NCBI GenBank assembly: GCA_964408185.1
Contig: CAYOYK010000010.1
Span: forward strand, 1 to 64,000
Source of the DNA: CAYOYK01 sp964408185
Lineage (GTDB): Bacteria; Bacillota; Clostridia; Christensenellales; Aristaeellaceae
Direction: 5' to 3'
DNA length: 64,000 bases
Shown: piece after piece, positions 33,521 through 41,498 of the stretch
Layout of the letters: each line of letters opens with the position of its first letter
How positions within the stretch are numbered: the stretch's first letter is position 1
Notes under the pieces: model-generated
Databases searched by the model: none
Seen by the model: the letters and a program-made list of their open reading frames with translations, nothing else
Told to the model about the DNA's origin: nothing
Made by a program: the position numbers and the translations under genes

Positions 33521-35560
33521 TTACTCCTGCGTGGTTTCCTCGGCGGCCGGAGCTTCCTCCGCGACGGCCTCGGCTTCCAGCTGAGCGCCAACCTGCTCGA
33601 TGTCCACGGCGACGGCTTCGTCGCTGTTGTCGAGGGTGGCGGGCTCCTCGGCCTGTTCGGGCTCCAGCAGCGCGCGGATGCTCAGGCTGATGCGCTTGGC
33701 CTCCGGGTCGATGCTGAGCACCTTGACCTGCACCTCATCGCCCACATTCACGGCGTCCTCCACCTTGTTGATGCGGGTGGCGGCGCACTGGCTGATGTGA
33801 ACCAGACCGTCGATGCCGGGCTCCAGCTCGACAAACGCGCCGAAGGTGGTAATGCGGACGACCTTGCCGGTGACAACCGCGCCGGCCGGGTATTTTTCGG
33901 GCGCAAGATCCCACGGCTTGGGCTGCATCTGCTTGAGGCCAAGCTGAATGCGCTCGCGGTCGGGGTCAAGGCCCAAGATCTTTACCTCGATCTCCTGGTC
34001 GGGCTTCACGACCTCAGAGGGGTGCTTCACGTGCGCCCAGCTCAGGTCGGTGACATGCACCAGCCCGTCCACGCCGCCGATATCGACAAAAGCGCCAAAA
34101 TCGGTCAGGCGGCGGACAATGCCCTTGATGACGTCGCCCTCGTGCAGCTTGCCCCAGATCTCCTGCTTTTTGGCGGCGGCTTCTTCCTTGATGACGGCCT
34201 TGCGGCTGGCAACAACGCGGCGCTTCTGCTCGTCCACCTCGATGATTTTGAGCTTCATCGGCTGGCCCACAAACTCGCCAATCTTCTCGACATAGCGGTT
34301 GGAGAGCTGGGAGGCGGGCACAAACGCGCGGATGCCGTCCACGTTGGCGATCAGGCCGCCCTTGACGACCTCCTTGCCCACGCCGTCCACAGCCTCGCCG
34401 GCCTCGTATTTAGCGAGCAGATCGGTAAAGGCCTTACGGGTGAGCACGTTGCGCTGGCTCAGCAGCACGTTGCCCTCTCCGTCGTTGACCTTGACGACCT
34501 CGACCTCAATTTCATCGCCCATCTGCACGTTCTCGGTCACCAGATCCTCGCGCTTGATAAGCCCATCGGACTTGAAGCCGATGTTGACGCAGACCTCGTC
34601 GTCCGTGATTTGCACCACGGTGCCGGTAACCGTCTGCCCGGGGCGGATCCTGACCAGAGTCGCTTCCACGTCAGCCATAAAGCTGTTTTTTTCTGCCTCC
34701 TCGGCGGGGAGCGTCTGTTCCATTTGTTCCTTGTCAGTCATGCGTGTGACAACCTCCTTGAGTGACCAATCCGGTGTGGATGCACCGGCCGTGATCCCAA
34801 TAGATTCGAATCCAATATTTGCAAAGCCGGACGGGATATCCGCCGCGCGCTCCACCAAAAGGGTACGGGGGCAAATGCGCCTGCAAGTCTCGTACAGCTT
34901 GCGTGTGTTGGCGCTGATGTGCCCGCCGACAACCAGCATCGCGTCCACCTGCCCCGCCAGCTCGCGGGCCTCGTTTTGCCGAAGCACCGTTGCGGTGCAT
35001 ATGGTCTGGCGCACCTCCAGCTCGCGCACATGCTCGCGGAGAATGGGAACGATACGCTCCCACTGCTCCTGCGGCAGCGTGGTCTGGGATACCGCCAACG
35101 CGCGATCCATCTGCGGCAGGCAAGCCGCCGTCTCGGCGTCCGGGACGGTGTACACCGTGCCCTTGCACCAGCCGATGGTGCCGATGACCTCCGGGTGATC
35201 GGCCTGCCCAACCAGTATCACCGACGATCCGTCCCGGCTGTACTCGGCCACCGTGTCATGGAGGCGCTTGACGAAGGGACAGGTCAGATCGATCAATCGG
35301 AGGGCGTTCTGCCGCAGCTCCTCGTACACGGCAGGCGATACGCCGTGGCTGCGGATGACGACGGTCTTGCCCGCCGCGTCGGCCGGGCGCTCGATGCTGT
35401 GTACGCCCGCCTGCTCCAGCCGCTCGATCACCGCCGGGTTATGCACCAAGCTCCCGAAGGACACAAGGCTCTGCTCGGACTCGGCCGCCTTGAGGGCTTC
35501 CATTACGGCTCTGCGCACGCCCATACAAAACCCGGCGTTCTTTGCCACTCGGACTGGCAT
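33521..35560 (-). CDS. ispH: IspH fused to ribosomal protein S1-like domains
   Basis: 679 residues. Residues 1-285: 4-hydroxy-3-methylbut-2-enyl diphosphate reductase (last step of the MEP isoprenoid pathway) with cluster cysteines Cys12 (GFCMGVRRA), in LTCPFV and in QTICTATVLRQ. Residues about 315-650: four S1 RNA-binding repeats (the last two with GIVRRLTDFGAFVDIGG and GKVVRITTFGAFVELEPGIDGLVHIS). The acidic tail is Ala/Glu-rich. This fusion is known in Clostridia. ATG 35560 is preferred over 35602 because GGGGGA precedes it and the family begins at this point. Confidence 0.95.
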   Translation of the reverse strand: MPVRVAKNAGFCMGVRRAVMEALKAAESEQSLVSFGSLVHNPAVIERLEQAGVHSIERPADAAGKTVVIRSHGVSPAVYEELRQNALRLIDLTCPFVKRLHDTVAEYSRDGSSVILVGQADHPEVIGTIGWCKGTVYTVPDAETAACLPQMDRALAVSQTTLPQEQWERIVPILREHVRELEVRQTICTATVLRQNEARELAGQVDAMLVVGGHISANTRKLYETCRRICPRTLLVERAADIPSGFANIGFESIGITAGASTPDWSLKEVVTRMTDKEQMEQTLPAEEAEKNSFMADVEATLVRIRPGQTVTGTVVQITDDEVCVNIGFKSDGLIKREDLVTENVQMGDEIEVEVVKVNDGEGNVLLSQRNVLTRKAFTDLLAKYEAGEAVDGVGKEVVKGGLIANVDGIRAFVPASQLSNRYVEKIGEFVGQPMKLKIIEVDEQKRRVVASRKAVIKEEAAAKKQEIWGKLHEGDVIKGIVRRLTDFGAFVDIGGVDGLVHVTDLSWAHVKHPSEVVKPDQEIEVKILGLDPDRERIQLGLKQMQPKPWDLAPEKYPAGAVVTGKVVRITTFGAFVELEPGIDGLVHISQCAATRINKVEDAVNVGDEVQVKVLSIDPEAKRISLSIRALLEPEQAEEPATLDNSDEAVAVDIEQVGAQLEAEAVAEEAPAAEETTQE

Positions 35561-35683
35561 GGACAATCCCCCAGTTCTGTCTCGAAGCGTTGTATTCGCC
35601 ATGTTTTTTGCTTTTCCTTCTTTTTACACGGCAAAGTACAAACTTTTTCAAGATCATATCGGCCTTCGCGGGGCCGGGTGCGG

Positions 35684-36331
35684 TCAGTCGGCCGATCCGC
35701 CCATCGGGTGCGCGGCCACCAGCTCCGCGTACCGCTCGCGGATGCGGTCCATCACGGCATTGCAGCTTTCCTTGCTCACGCCCTCCCGCACCAAGTCGTC
35801 CAGCAGGATGGGGCGATCGTAGTACACCTCCGTGCGGTGGAAAAGCCTCGGCCGGCTGGCGATATACACCGGCAGCAAGGGGACGCGCGAGTACAGCGCA
35901 ATCATCCCGGTACCGTCTTCCAAATCCTGCATCACGCCCTTTTTGTGGCGGGTGCCCTCCGGGAACACGCTCAGCACATGCCCCTCCTTGAGCACCTTGA
36001 TGCAGGCGCGCATGGCGGCCATATCGCTCTCGCCGCGGTTGACGGCGATCATCTTCATGCCGTTGAGGTAGCCGCGCACGATGCCGTTCTTGGTCAGCTC
36101 GCGCTTGCCCAGAAAGCGCACCTGATAGCGCTTGATGTGGCACGCGGCGAGGAACGGATCCAGCATGCTGCTGTGGTTGGCGATCAGGATGTACGGCGCG
36201 TCAAGCTCTAGGTTCTCCCGCCCGTAAAAGCGCGTGGGAACCAGCGTGCAGAACAAAAATCTGCAAAACCCGATGGTCAGCCGATAAAGAAGGGTCAGTT
36301 TTTCCTTTTGGGGCTTTTGGGTCTGGCTCAT
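35684..36331 (-). CDS. plsC: 1-acyl-sn-glycerol-3-phosphate acyltransferase
   Basis: 215 residues with the HX4D motif NHSSMLD and FPEGTR acyltransferase motif, an N-terminal hydrophobic stretch and a C-terminal VYYDRPILLDDL. Makes phosphatidic acid from lysophosphatidic acid at the membrane. Its ATG overlaps the cmk stop (ATGA). Member of the conserved cmk-plsC-ispH cluster. Confidence 0.95.
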   Translation of the reverse strand: MSQTQKPQKEKLTLLYRLTIGFCRFLFCTLVPTRFYGRENLELDAPYILIANHSSMLDPFLAACHIKRYQVRFLGKRELTKNGIVRGYLNGMKMIAVNRGESDMAAMRACIKVLKEGHVLSVFPEGTRHKKGVMQDLEDGTGMIALYSRVPLLPVYIASRPRLFHRTEVYYDRPILLDDLVREGVSKESCNAVMDRIRERYAELVAAHPMGGSAD

Positions 36332-36996
36332 GCTCTCGCCTCCAGCAGCTTGAGGATTTGGTCGGCCGCTTCCCGCTGGGTGAGCGCCGTGGTATCCACG
36401 ATGATCGCGTCCGCCGCGGGGCGGAGCGGATCCACCGCGCGAGTGGTATCTTGCAGATCCCGCGCCCGTACCTCGCGCAGAATCGTCTCGTAATCGGCGG
36501 GCTGGCCCTTGGCCAGTAGCTCGTCGCTGCGGCGGCGCGCGCGAACCTCGGCCGAGGCCGTGAGGTAGATCTTGAGCGTCGCGTCCGGCAGCACCACCGT
36601 GCCGATATCCCGGCCATCCAGCACCATGGAGCGTTCCTGCGCGATCTGCCGCTGGAGGCGCACCATCATGGCGCGCACGGGCGCAAATCGGCTTACGTTC
36701 GAGGCTCCCATGCTGATCTGCTGCGTGCGAATCAGCCCGGATACGTCCCGGTTGCCCAGCAGCGTGCGCTGCTTGCCGTCCTCAAAGGCGACGCGCACAT
36801 CGGCGCTATCGCACAGGGCGGCCAGTGCGGCCTCGTCGCCGGTATCCACGCCGCACTCCGTGGCGTACAGCGCAAACGCGCGGTACATCGCGCCCGTATC
36901 GAGGTGCAGGATGTTCAGGCGCGCGGCGATATCCTCCGCGACGCTGGACTTGCCCGCTCCGCCGGGCCCATCGATGGCAAGGGTAACGTGACTCAC
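36328..36996 (-). CDS. cmk: Cytidylate kinase
   Basis: 222 residues: P-loop DGPGGAGKSS, LDTGAMYRAFALYA, DGRDIGTVVLPDA and the LTASAEVRARRR lid, all standard for Cmk, which phosphorylates CMP/dCMP. Length is normal. Nineteen nt after hutP and overlapping plsC. Confidence 0.96.
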   Translation of the reverse strand: MSHVTLAIDGPGGAGKSSVAEDIAARLNILHLDTGAMYRAFALYATECGVDTGDEAALAALCDSADVRVAFEDGKQRTLLGNRDVSGLIRTQQISMGASNVSRFAPVRAMMVRLQRQIAQERSMVLDGRDIGTVVLPDATLKIYLTASAEVRARRRSDELLAKGQPADYETILREVRARDLQDTTRAVDPLRPAADAIIVDTTALTQREAADQILKLLEARA

Positions 36997-37014
36997 GGTG
37001 CTCCCCTCTTTCGT

Positions 37015-37437
37015 TCAGATGGCGCGATGGCCCAAGCCGACGCATACCTCGTCCAGATGGCCGAGCCCAACGCCGAAAAACACAGCCACGGCCACATGGT
37101 CGCCATGGCGCGCAATGCCGATTTTCCCGCCTACGCTCATGCCAAGCGCCTTGGCCGTGATCTGGCTGAGGGCCTCGCGCGCCGCTCCGGCCACGCCACC
37201 CTCCTCCAAGTGGGTATCCTCTATCACATGCTCGCGCTTGGCCGCCACAACGGCGCGCTCCACAATGCGCATGATGCTGGGCACGAATTCGCCGCCAAAA
37301 TCGGCCGCAGCCGCCACGACGCCCTCCTCCGCCAGCGACTGGCGGCAGAGCGCCTCCTCCTCGCGGGTGCGGGACAAGCTGATTTGCACGGCGGCGCGCG
37401 CTACCTCCCGGCTGCCTACGTTGATCGCTCCCTGCAT
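37015..37437 (-). CDS. hutP: HutP-family RNA-binding protein
   Basis: 140 residues: AAVQISLSRTREEEALCRQSL, HLEEGGVAGAAREALSQITAKALGMSVGGKIGIAR-type core and a C-terminal GLGHLDEVCVGLGHRAI match HutP, the histidine/Mg2+-dependent antiterminator of B. subtilis hut (148 aa). No hut genes are here; clostridial copies next to cmk are common and their target is unknown. Start 37437 is set by GGAGG 7 nt upstream; the upstream frame lies in the promoter and the ncRNA terminator. Confidence 0.9.
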   Translation of the reverse strand: MQGAINVGSREVARAAVQISLSRTREEEALCRQSLAEEGVVAAAADFGGEFVPSIMRIVERAVVAAKREHVIEDTHLEEGGVAGAAREALSQITAKALGMSVGGKIGIARHGDHVAVAVFFGVGLGHLDEVCVGLGHRAI

Positions 37438-37483
37438 GCCGATCCCTCCTGCCGCCGCGTCGCGTCGCGGCCCTGCTTTGCCT

Positions 37484-37511
37484 ATTATAGCATAAATACG
37501 GCCCCGCGCAA
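37484..37511 (-). promoter_or_regulatory. Promoter of the hutP-cmk-plsC-ispH operon
   Basis: Minus-strand TTGCGC (37506-37511), 16-bp spacer, TATAAT (37484-37489), 47 nt before hutP. Confidence 0.78.
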
Positions 37512-37543
37512 GAGACTGCCGTGCAATGATTGCGCTCGGCACG

Positions 37544-37581
37544 GCAAAAGCCCGCCGCGGTTTTGCCGCGCGGGCTTTTGC
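37544..37581 (-). terminator. Terminator of the candidate ncRNA
   Basis: Stem GCAAAAGCCCG-(C)-CGCGG / CCGCG-CGGGCTTTTGC with loop TTTTG; 16 pairs and one bulge. It would also stop read-through from nfnB toward hutP. Confidence 0.88.
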
Positions 37582-37772
37582 GTAGTCCCAAAGTGCCGTT
37601 GCTCCCCGTTTTTTCACCCGCTATGTTCACAGCAGGCTGGCGCTCTGCCTTGGTTTGCTGTCGTCCCCTGACGTACCTGAGTACGGGGGCGTGACATCCG
37701 CCGCTGGACACGAGCTCCATTTATCGAAATGTGGGTAAAAACGAGGGGCTGGCGCACACTTCAGGAGGCTCT
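37544..37772 (-). ncRNA. Candidate structured non-coding RNA of about 230 nt
   Basis: A transcription unit without a convincing reading frame: consensus promoter at 37779-37808, intrinsic terminator at 37544-37581. The first 35 nt after the start (AAGTG...CGTTTTTACCC) are complementary to a segment just before the terminator (GGGTGAAAAAACGGGG...CACTT), giving an interrupted closing helix that brings the two ends together. Inside it are a hairpin CCCC-CGTAC-TCAG-GTACG-TCA-GGGG and a second one CAGC...AGGC...GCCT-GCTG. Size, closing stem, central open region and terminator would fit a 6S-type RNA, but identity is unproven. Confidence 0.5.
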
Positions 37773-37778
37773 GGAGAT

Positions 37779-37808
37779 ATTATATGCCGTTTGACTGGTT
37801 TGTGTCAA
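37779..37808 (-). promoter_or_regulatory. Consensus promoter of the candidate ncRNA
   Basis: Minus-strand perfect TTGACA (37803-37808) and TATAAT (37779-37784), 18-bp spacer. It points away from nfnB, whose end is 48 bp upstream, and no gene starts within 330 bp downstream. Confidence 0.85.
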
Positions 37809-37855
37809 GAAAAATCAGGGGATTTTGCGAGGCCAATGCCGCATCCAAAATATGG

Positions 37856-39250
37856 TCAGGCTTGCCCTTTTCGCACGTATCGGTCGATGGCGGCGGCGGC
37901 TTTTTTACCCGCGCCCATGGCAAGGATCACCGTAGCCGCGCCCGTAACGGCGTCGCCGCCGGCGTACACGCCCTCGCGGCTGGTGCGTCCGTCCTCGCCG
38001 TCGGTCACAAGGCAGCCCTTGCGGTTGACCTCAAGCCCCGGCGTGGTGCTGCGGATGAACGGGTTCGGGCTGGTGCCGATGGACATGATCATGGTGTCCA
38101 CATCCAGCGTAAAATCGCTGCCCTCCTTTACCACAGGGCGGCGGCGGCCGCTCTCGTCCGGCTCGCCAAGTGTCATCTCCACGCAGCGCATGCCGATCAC
38201 ATTGCCGCTCTCATCGCCCAGCACCTCGGTGGGATTGACCAGCGTTTTGAAGATCACGCCTTCCTCCTGCGCGTGCTCTACCTCCTCGCGGCGGGCGGGC
38301 AGCTCCTCCATGCCCCGGCGATAGACGATGTACACCGTCTCCGCGCCCAGCCGCATAGCGCAGCGGGCCGCGTCCATGGCGACGTTGCCGCCGCCGACCA
38401 CCGCCACGCGGCGGCTCTTGAGGATGGGCGTATGGCTGCCCTCGCGGTAGGCCTTCATCAGGTTGACGCGCGTGAGGTACTCGTTGGCGCTGTACACGCC
38501 CTTGAGGCTCTCGCCGGGAATGCCCATAAAGTTGGGCAGGCCTGCGCCGCTGCCGACGTACGCGGCCTCGTAGCCGTCGGCAAAGAGCTCGTCCACGGTG
38601 AGCGTCTTGCCGATCACGCAGTTGGTCTGCACGTCCACGCCAAGCGCCTTGAGGCCCTCGATCTCCTCCGCCACGATGGCTTTGGGCAGGCGGAACTCAG
38701 GAATGCCGTACACCAGCACGCCTCCGGCCAGATGCAGCGCCTCGAATACGGTTACCTGATAGCCCAGCTTGGCCAGATCGCCCGCGCAGGTCAGGCCGCT
38801 GGGGCCCGCGCCCACCACGGCCACGCGATGGCCGTTGGGGGCGGGCTTGACGGGCTTGTCTGTGCTGTGCTCGCGGTGCCAATCGGCGACGTAGCGCTCC
38901 AATCGGCCAATGCCGACGCTTTCGCCCTTGATGCCGCGCACGCACTTGCCCTCGCACTGGCTCTCCTGCGGGCAGACGCGGCCGCACACGGCAGGCAGCG
39001 CGCTGGACGCGGCAAGGATATCATATGCGCCGGACATGTCGTCCTGCGCGACCTTGGCGATAAACGCCGGAATCTCAATGCACACGGGGCACGCGCTCAC
39101 GCAGGGCTTGTTTTTGCAGTTCAGGCATCGGTTCGCCTCGGCAATGGCCATTGGGTGCGTATAGCCAAGGGCGACCTCGCTGAAGTTGCGGCTGCGCACC
39201 TCCGGCGTCTGCGTGGGCATGGGTGTCTTTTTGGGGTTCATGTCCGCCAT
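37856..39250 (-). CDS. nfnB: NfnB/GltA-type NADPH-dependent oxidoreductase subunit
   Basis: 464 residues: N-terminal double 4Fe-4S domain (RCLNCKNKPCVSACPVCIEIP, VCGRVCPQESQCEGKCVRG), FAD site AVVGAGPSGLTCAGDLAKLG, NADPH site VAVVGGGNVAMDAARCA, and C-terminal YAGGDAVTGAATVILAMGAGKKAA. Annotated often as glutamate synthase small subunit, but next to the ferredoxin-reductase-like subunit it is better read as NfnB of the electron-bifurcating NADH-dependent reduced ferredoxin:NADP+ oxidoreductase. ATG 39250 (GGAGG 9 nt upstream) lies directly at the nfnA stop. Confidence 0.9.
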   Translation of the reverse strand: MADMNPKKTPMPTQTPEVRSRNFSEVALGYTHPMAIAEANRCLNCKNKPCVSACPVCIEIPAFIAKVAQDDMSGAYDILAASSALPAVCGRVCPQESQCEGKCVRGIKGESVGIGRLERYVADWHREHSTDKPVKPAPNGHRVAVVGAGPSGLTCAGDLAKLGYQVTVFEALHLAGGVLVYGIPEFRLPKAIVAEEIEGLKALGVDVQTNCVIGKTLTVDELFADGYEAAYVGSGAGLPNFMGIPGESLKGVYSANEYLTRVNLMKAYREGSHTPILKSRRVAVVGGGNVAMDAARCAMRLGAETVYIVYRRGMEELPARREEVEHAQEEGVIFKTLVNPTEVLGDESGNVIGMRCVEMTLGEPDESGRRRPVVKEGSDFTLDVDTMIMSIGTSPNPFIRSTTPGLEVNRKGCLVTDGEDGRTSREGVYAGGDAVTGAATVILAMGAGKKAAAAIDRYVRKGQA

Positions 39251-39251
39251 G

Positions 39252-40094
39252 TCAGCGCGCCTCCTTTGCAAGCAGGTTGCAGGCCCGCTCGCGGGCGTGC
39301 GCCTCAAACTCTTTGTAAATCCCGCCGCGGCGCATGGCCTCGTCAAAGTCCACCAAATGGCCGTCAAAATCCGGGCCATCCACGCAGGCGAACTTGGTCT
39401 CTCCGCCCACGGTCAGGCGGCAGCCGCCGCACATGCCCGTGCCGTCGATCATAATGGGGTTCATGCTCACAACGGTTTTCAGGCCGTACTTTTTGGTGGT
39501 CAGGCAGACGAATTTCATCATGATCAGCGGGCCGATGGCGATGACCTCGTCATACTCGTTGCCGGCCGCAATCAGGCTCTCCAGCGCGGCGGTGACAAGG
39601 CCCTTCTCGCCGTGGCTGCCGTCGTCGGTCATCATGCGCAGCTCGTCGCTCACGGCGCGGAACTCGTTCTCCAAAATCACAAGCTCCTTGCTGCGGAAGC
39701 CGACCACGCTGTGCACCGTGCAGCCCAGCTCATGCAGCCTTTTGGCCACCGGGTAGGCAATGGCGCAGCCCACGCCGCCGCCGATTACGCAGACCTTGCT
39801 TAGGCCCTCCGTCTCGGTGGGGCGACCCAGCGGGCCGACAAAATCGTGCAGGGCATCGCCGACGTTGAGGCTGTTAAGCTCCATGGTGGCCTCGCCAACG
39901 ATTTGATAGATAATGGTCACCGTGCCCGCCCGCGCGTCGCTGTCCGCGATGGTAAGCGGAATGCGCTCGCTGCCGTCGCCGGCGCGCAGAATGATAAACT
40001 GGCCCGGCTCGGCCTTTTTGGCGATGAGCGGGGCCTCCACAACCATGCGGGTCACAGTGGGGTTAAGGGATTGCTTGGCGATGATCTGATACAT
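39252..40094 (-). CDS. nfnA: NfnA-type FAD/NAD-binding, [2Fe-2S] subunit
   Basis: 280 residues, ferredoxin-NADP reductase fold as in SudB/PyrK: FAD segment RIPLTIADSD, NAD segment VCVIGGGVGCAIAYPVAKRL, and C-terminal cluster region GMCGGCRLTVGGETKFACVDGPDFDGH that binds 2Fe-2S. With the downstream subunit it forms NfnAB or the equivalent sulfide dehydrogenase complex. GAGGACGGC precedes the ATG at 40094. Confidence 0.9.
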   Translation of the reverse strand: MYQIIAKQSLNPTVTRMVVEAPLIAKKAEPGQFIILRAGDGSERIPLTIADSDARAGTVTIIYQIVGEATMELNSLNVGDALHDFVGPLGRPTETEGLSKVCVIGGGVGCAIAYPVAKRLHELGCTVHSVVGFRSKELVILENEFRAVSDELRMMTDDGSHGEKGLVTAALESLIAAGNEYDEVIAIGPLIMMKFVCLTTKKYGLKTVVSMNPIMIDGTGMCGGCRLTVGGETKFACVDGPDFDGHLVDFDEAMRRGGIYKEFEAHARERACNLLAKEAR

Positions 40095-40110
40095 GCTGCC
40101 GTCCTCTTTC

Positions 40111-40494
40111 TTATTTGGCAAGGGCCGCCACGGCCTCGATCTCGACCAGCGCGTCCTTGGGCAGGCGCGCCACCTGCACGCAGCTGCGCGCGGGATAGGC
40201 GCCCTCGGCAAAGAAGGAGGCGTAGACCTCGTTGACGGCGGCAAAGTCGTTCATATCCTTGAGGAACACAGTGGTCTTGACCACGTTGGCGGTTGTAAGG
40301 CCCTGCTGGGCCAGCACGGCGCTGAGGTTCAGCAGCGCGTTCTCGGCCTGCGCGCGCACATCGGCAGGCAGCGCGCCCGCCTCGTCTCCGCCCATCTGGC
40401 CGGAGGTAAACAGGAATCCGCCAGCCGCCACAGCGGCGGAGTACGGGCCGATCGCCTTAGGCACGGCGGGGAGCTTGCGGTTCGTCATATTCAT
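40111..40494 (-). CDS. ridA: RidA-family enamine/imine deaminase
   Basis: 127 residues: PKAIGPYSAAVAAGGFLFTSGQ, VFLKDMNDFAAVNEVYASFF, PARSCVQVARLPKDALVEIEAVA with the conserved Arg for substrate carboxylate. Removes reactive 2-aminoacrylate-type intermediates arising from PLP enzymes. First gene of ridA-nfnA-nfnB with only 16 nt to nfnA. Confidence 0.95.
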   Translation of the reverse strand: MNMTNRKLPAVPKAIGPYSAAVAAGGFLFTSGQMGGDEAGALPADVRAQAENALLNLSAVLAQQGLTTANVVKTTVFLKDMNDFAAVNEVYASFFAEGAYPARSCVQVARLPKDALVEIEAVAALAK

Positions 40495-40526
40495 TTCATC
40501 CTTTCGACAATTTGGTTCAATTATTG

Positions 40527-40555
40527 ATTGTAGCATTTTGGCCAACGCCTGTAAA
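40527..40555 (-). promoter_or_regulatory. Promoter of ridA-nfnA-nfnB
   Basis: Minus-strand TTTACA (40550-40555), 17-bp spacer, TACAAT (40527-40532). Confidence 0.78.
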
Positions 40556-40626
40556 GCGCTTTGCGTCACCGGCACAGAAGAAACACAATCCCGCTCCGGA
40601 GGCCCTGCGTTCGGGGTCAACTCGCG

Positions 40627-40655
40627 TTGACATCCGTCCCGATCAGCCGTATACT
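40627..40655 (+). promoter_or_regulatory. Promoter of the DUF3795 gene
   Basis: Perfect TTGACA (40627-40632), 17-bp spacer, TATACT (40650-40655). Confidence 0.85.
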
Positions 40656-40705
40656 AAGCAAAACAACCCATATACATAGGCTGCGGCCGAGAAAGCGGTG
40701 GAGAC

Positions 40706-41383
40706 ATGACGGAGTTTGATACCTATTGCGGGCTGTGCTGCAAGAGCTGCGAGTATAAGGAATCCGCGAATTGCGAGGGCTGCATTGCCACGAAGGGCAA
40801 CCCCTTCCATGGGCATTGCAAGGTGGCCGAGTGCGCCATCGGCAAGGGACGGCGGTTTTGCGGCGAGTGCGCCGAGTTCCCCTGCGAGCTGCTGACCAGC
40901 TTCTCCTACGACAAGGAGAACGGCGACGACGGCGCGCGCATTGAGAGCTGCAAGGCCATCAAGGCCGCGCTGGTAGCCGAGGCCCGCGCGGGCGTCGATC
41001 CAATCGCCTACTGCGGTTTCTCGTGCAACCATTGCTTTTTGGGGCAATGGTGCGGCTCCTGCCGGTCGGATTACAACTGCTGCTCCTACGCGACCGCCTG
41101 CGAGGGCGGCGTATGCCCGCAGGCGGCCTGCTGTAAGGAAAAGCAGCTTGACGGCTGCTGGGACTGTCCCGATTTGGAGGGCTGCAAAAAGGGCTATTAC
41201 AGCAAGGAGGCCGATGGCGAATACGCCTGCAAGGCCGCGGCGCTGTTCATCCGCGCGCATGGCAAGGAGGCCCCTGAGCGCGTCCTTGCCGCGCTGAACA
41301 AGGCCCACCCCGACGGCCAGAAGTATCTGGACGGGCAGGGCAGCGTGCAGGGCGCGCTGAAGGCGCTGGAGCAATATCTGTAA
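40706..41383 (+). CDS. Cysteine-rich DUF3795 protein
   Basis: 225 residues with 27 cysteines in two internally similar modules (YCGLCCKSCEY...CEGC, and YCGFSCNHCFLGQWCGSC), the pattern of DUF3795 zinc- or iron-sulfur-binding proteins. Function unknown. The ATG at 40706 has an unusually close GGTGGAG (2 nt spacing), which may limit initiation. Monocistronic with its own consensus promoter. Confidence 0.88.
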   Translation: MTEFDTYCGLCCKSCEYKESANCEGCIATKGNPFHGHCKVAECAIGKGRRFCGECAEFPCELLTSFSYDKENGDDGARIESCKAIKAALVAEARAGVDPIAYCGFSCNHCFLGQWCGSCRSDYNCCSYATACEGGVCPQAACCKEKQLDGCWDCPDLEGCKKGYYSKEADGEYACKAAALFIRAHGKEAPERVLAALNKAHPDGQKYLDGQGSVQGALKALEQYL

Positions 41384-41498
41384 GGAAGCGCGCCCGTGAA
41401 CGCCCGCGAGGCGTCGGGGGCCGTCGCGCGGCCGCCTTATGCGGGCTGCCGCCGCCTGTCCGCCCCCTGTTTTCAGCGGGATTCTCGCAGCGGCCGAT

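Noticed and set aside
37784..39454. 556-codon plus-strand frame over nfnB, with AGGAGG upstream
   Set aside because: It is antisense to the well-conserved nfnB and has a low-complexity Ala/His/Arg composition. Its first codons overlap the ncRNA promoter.
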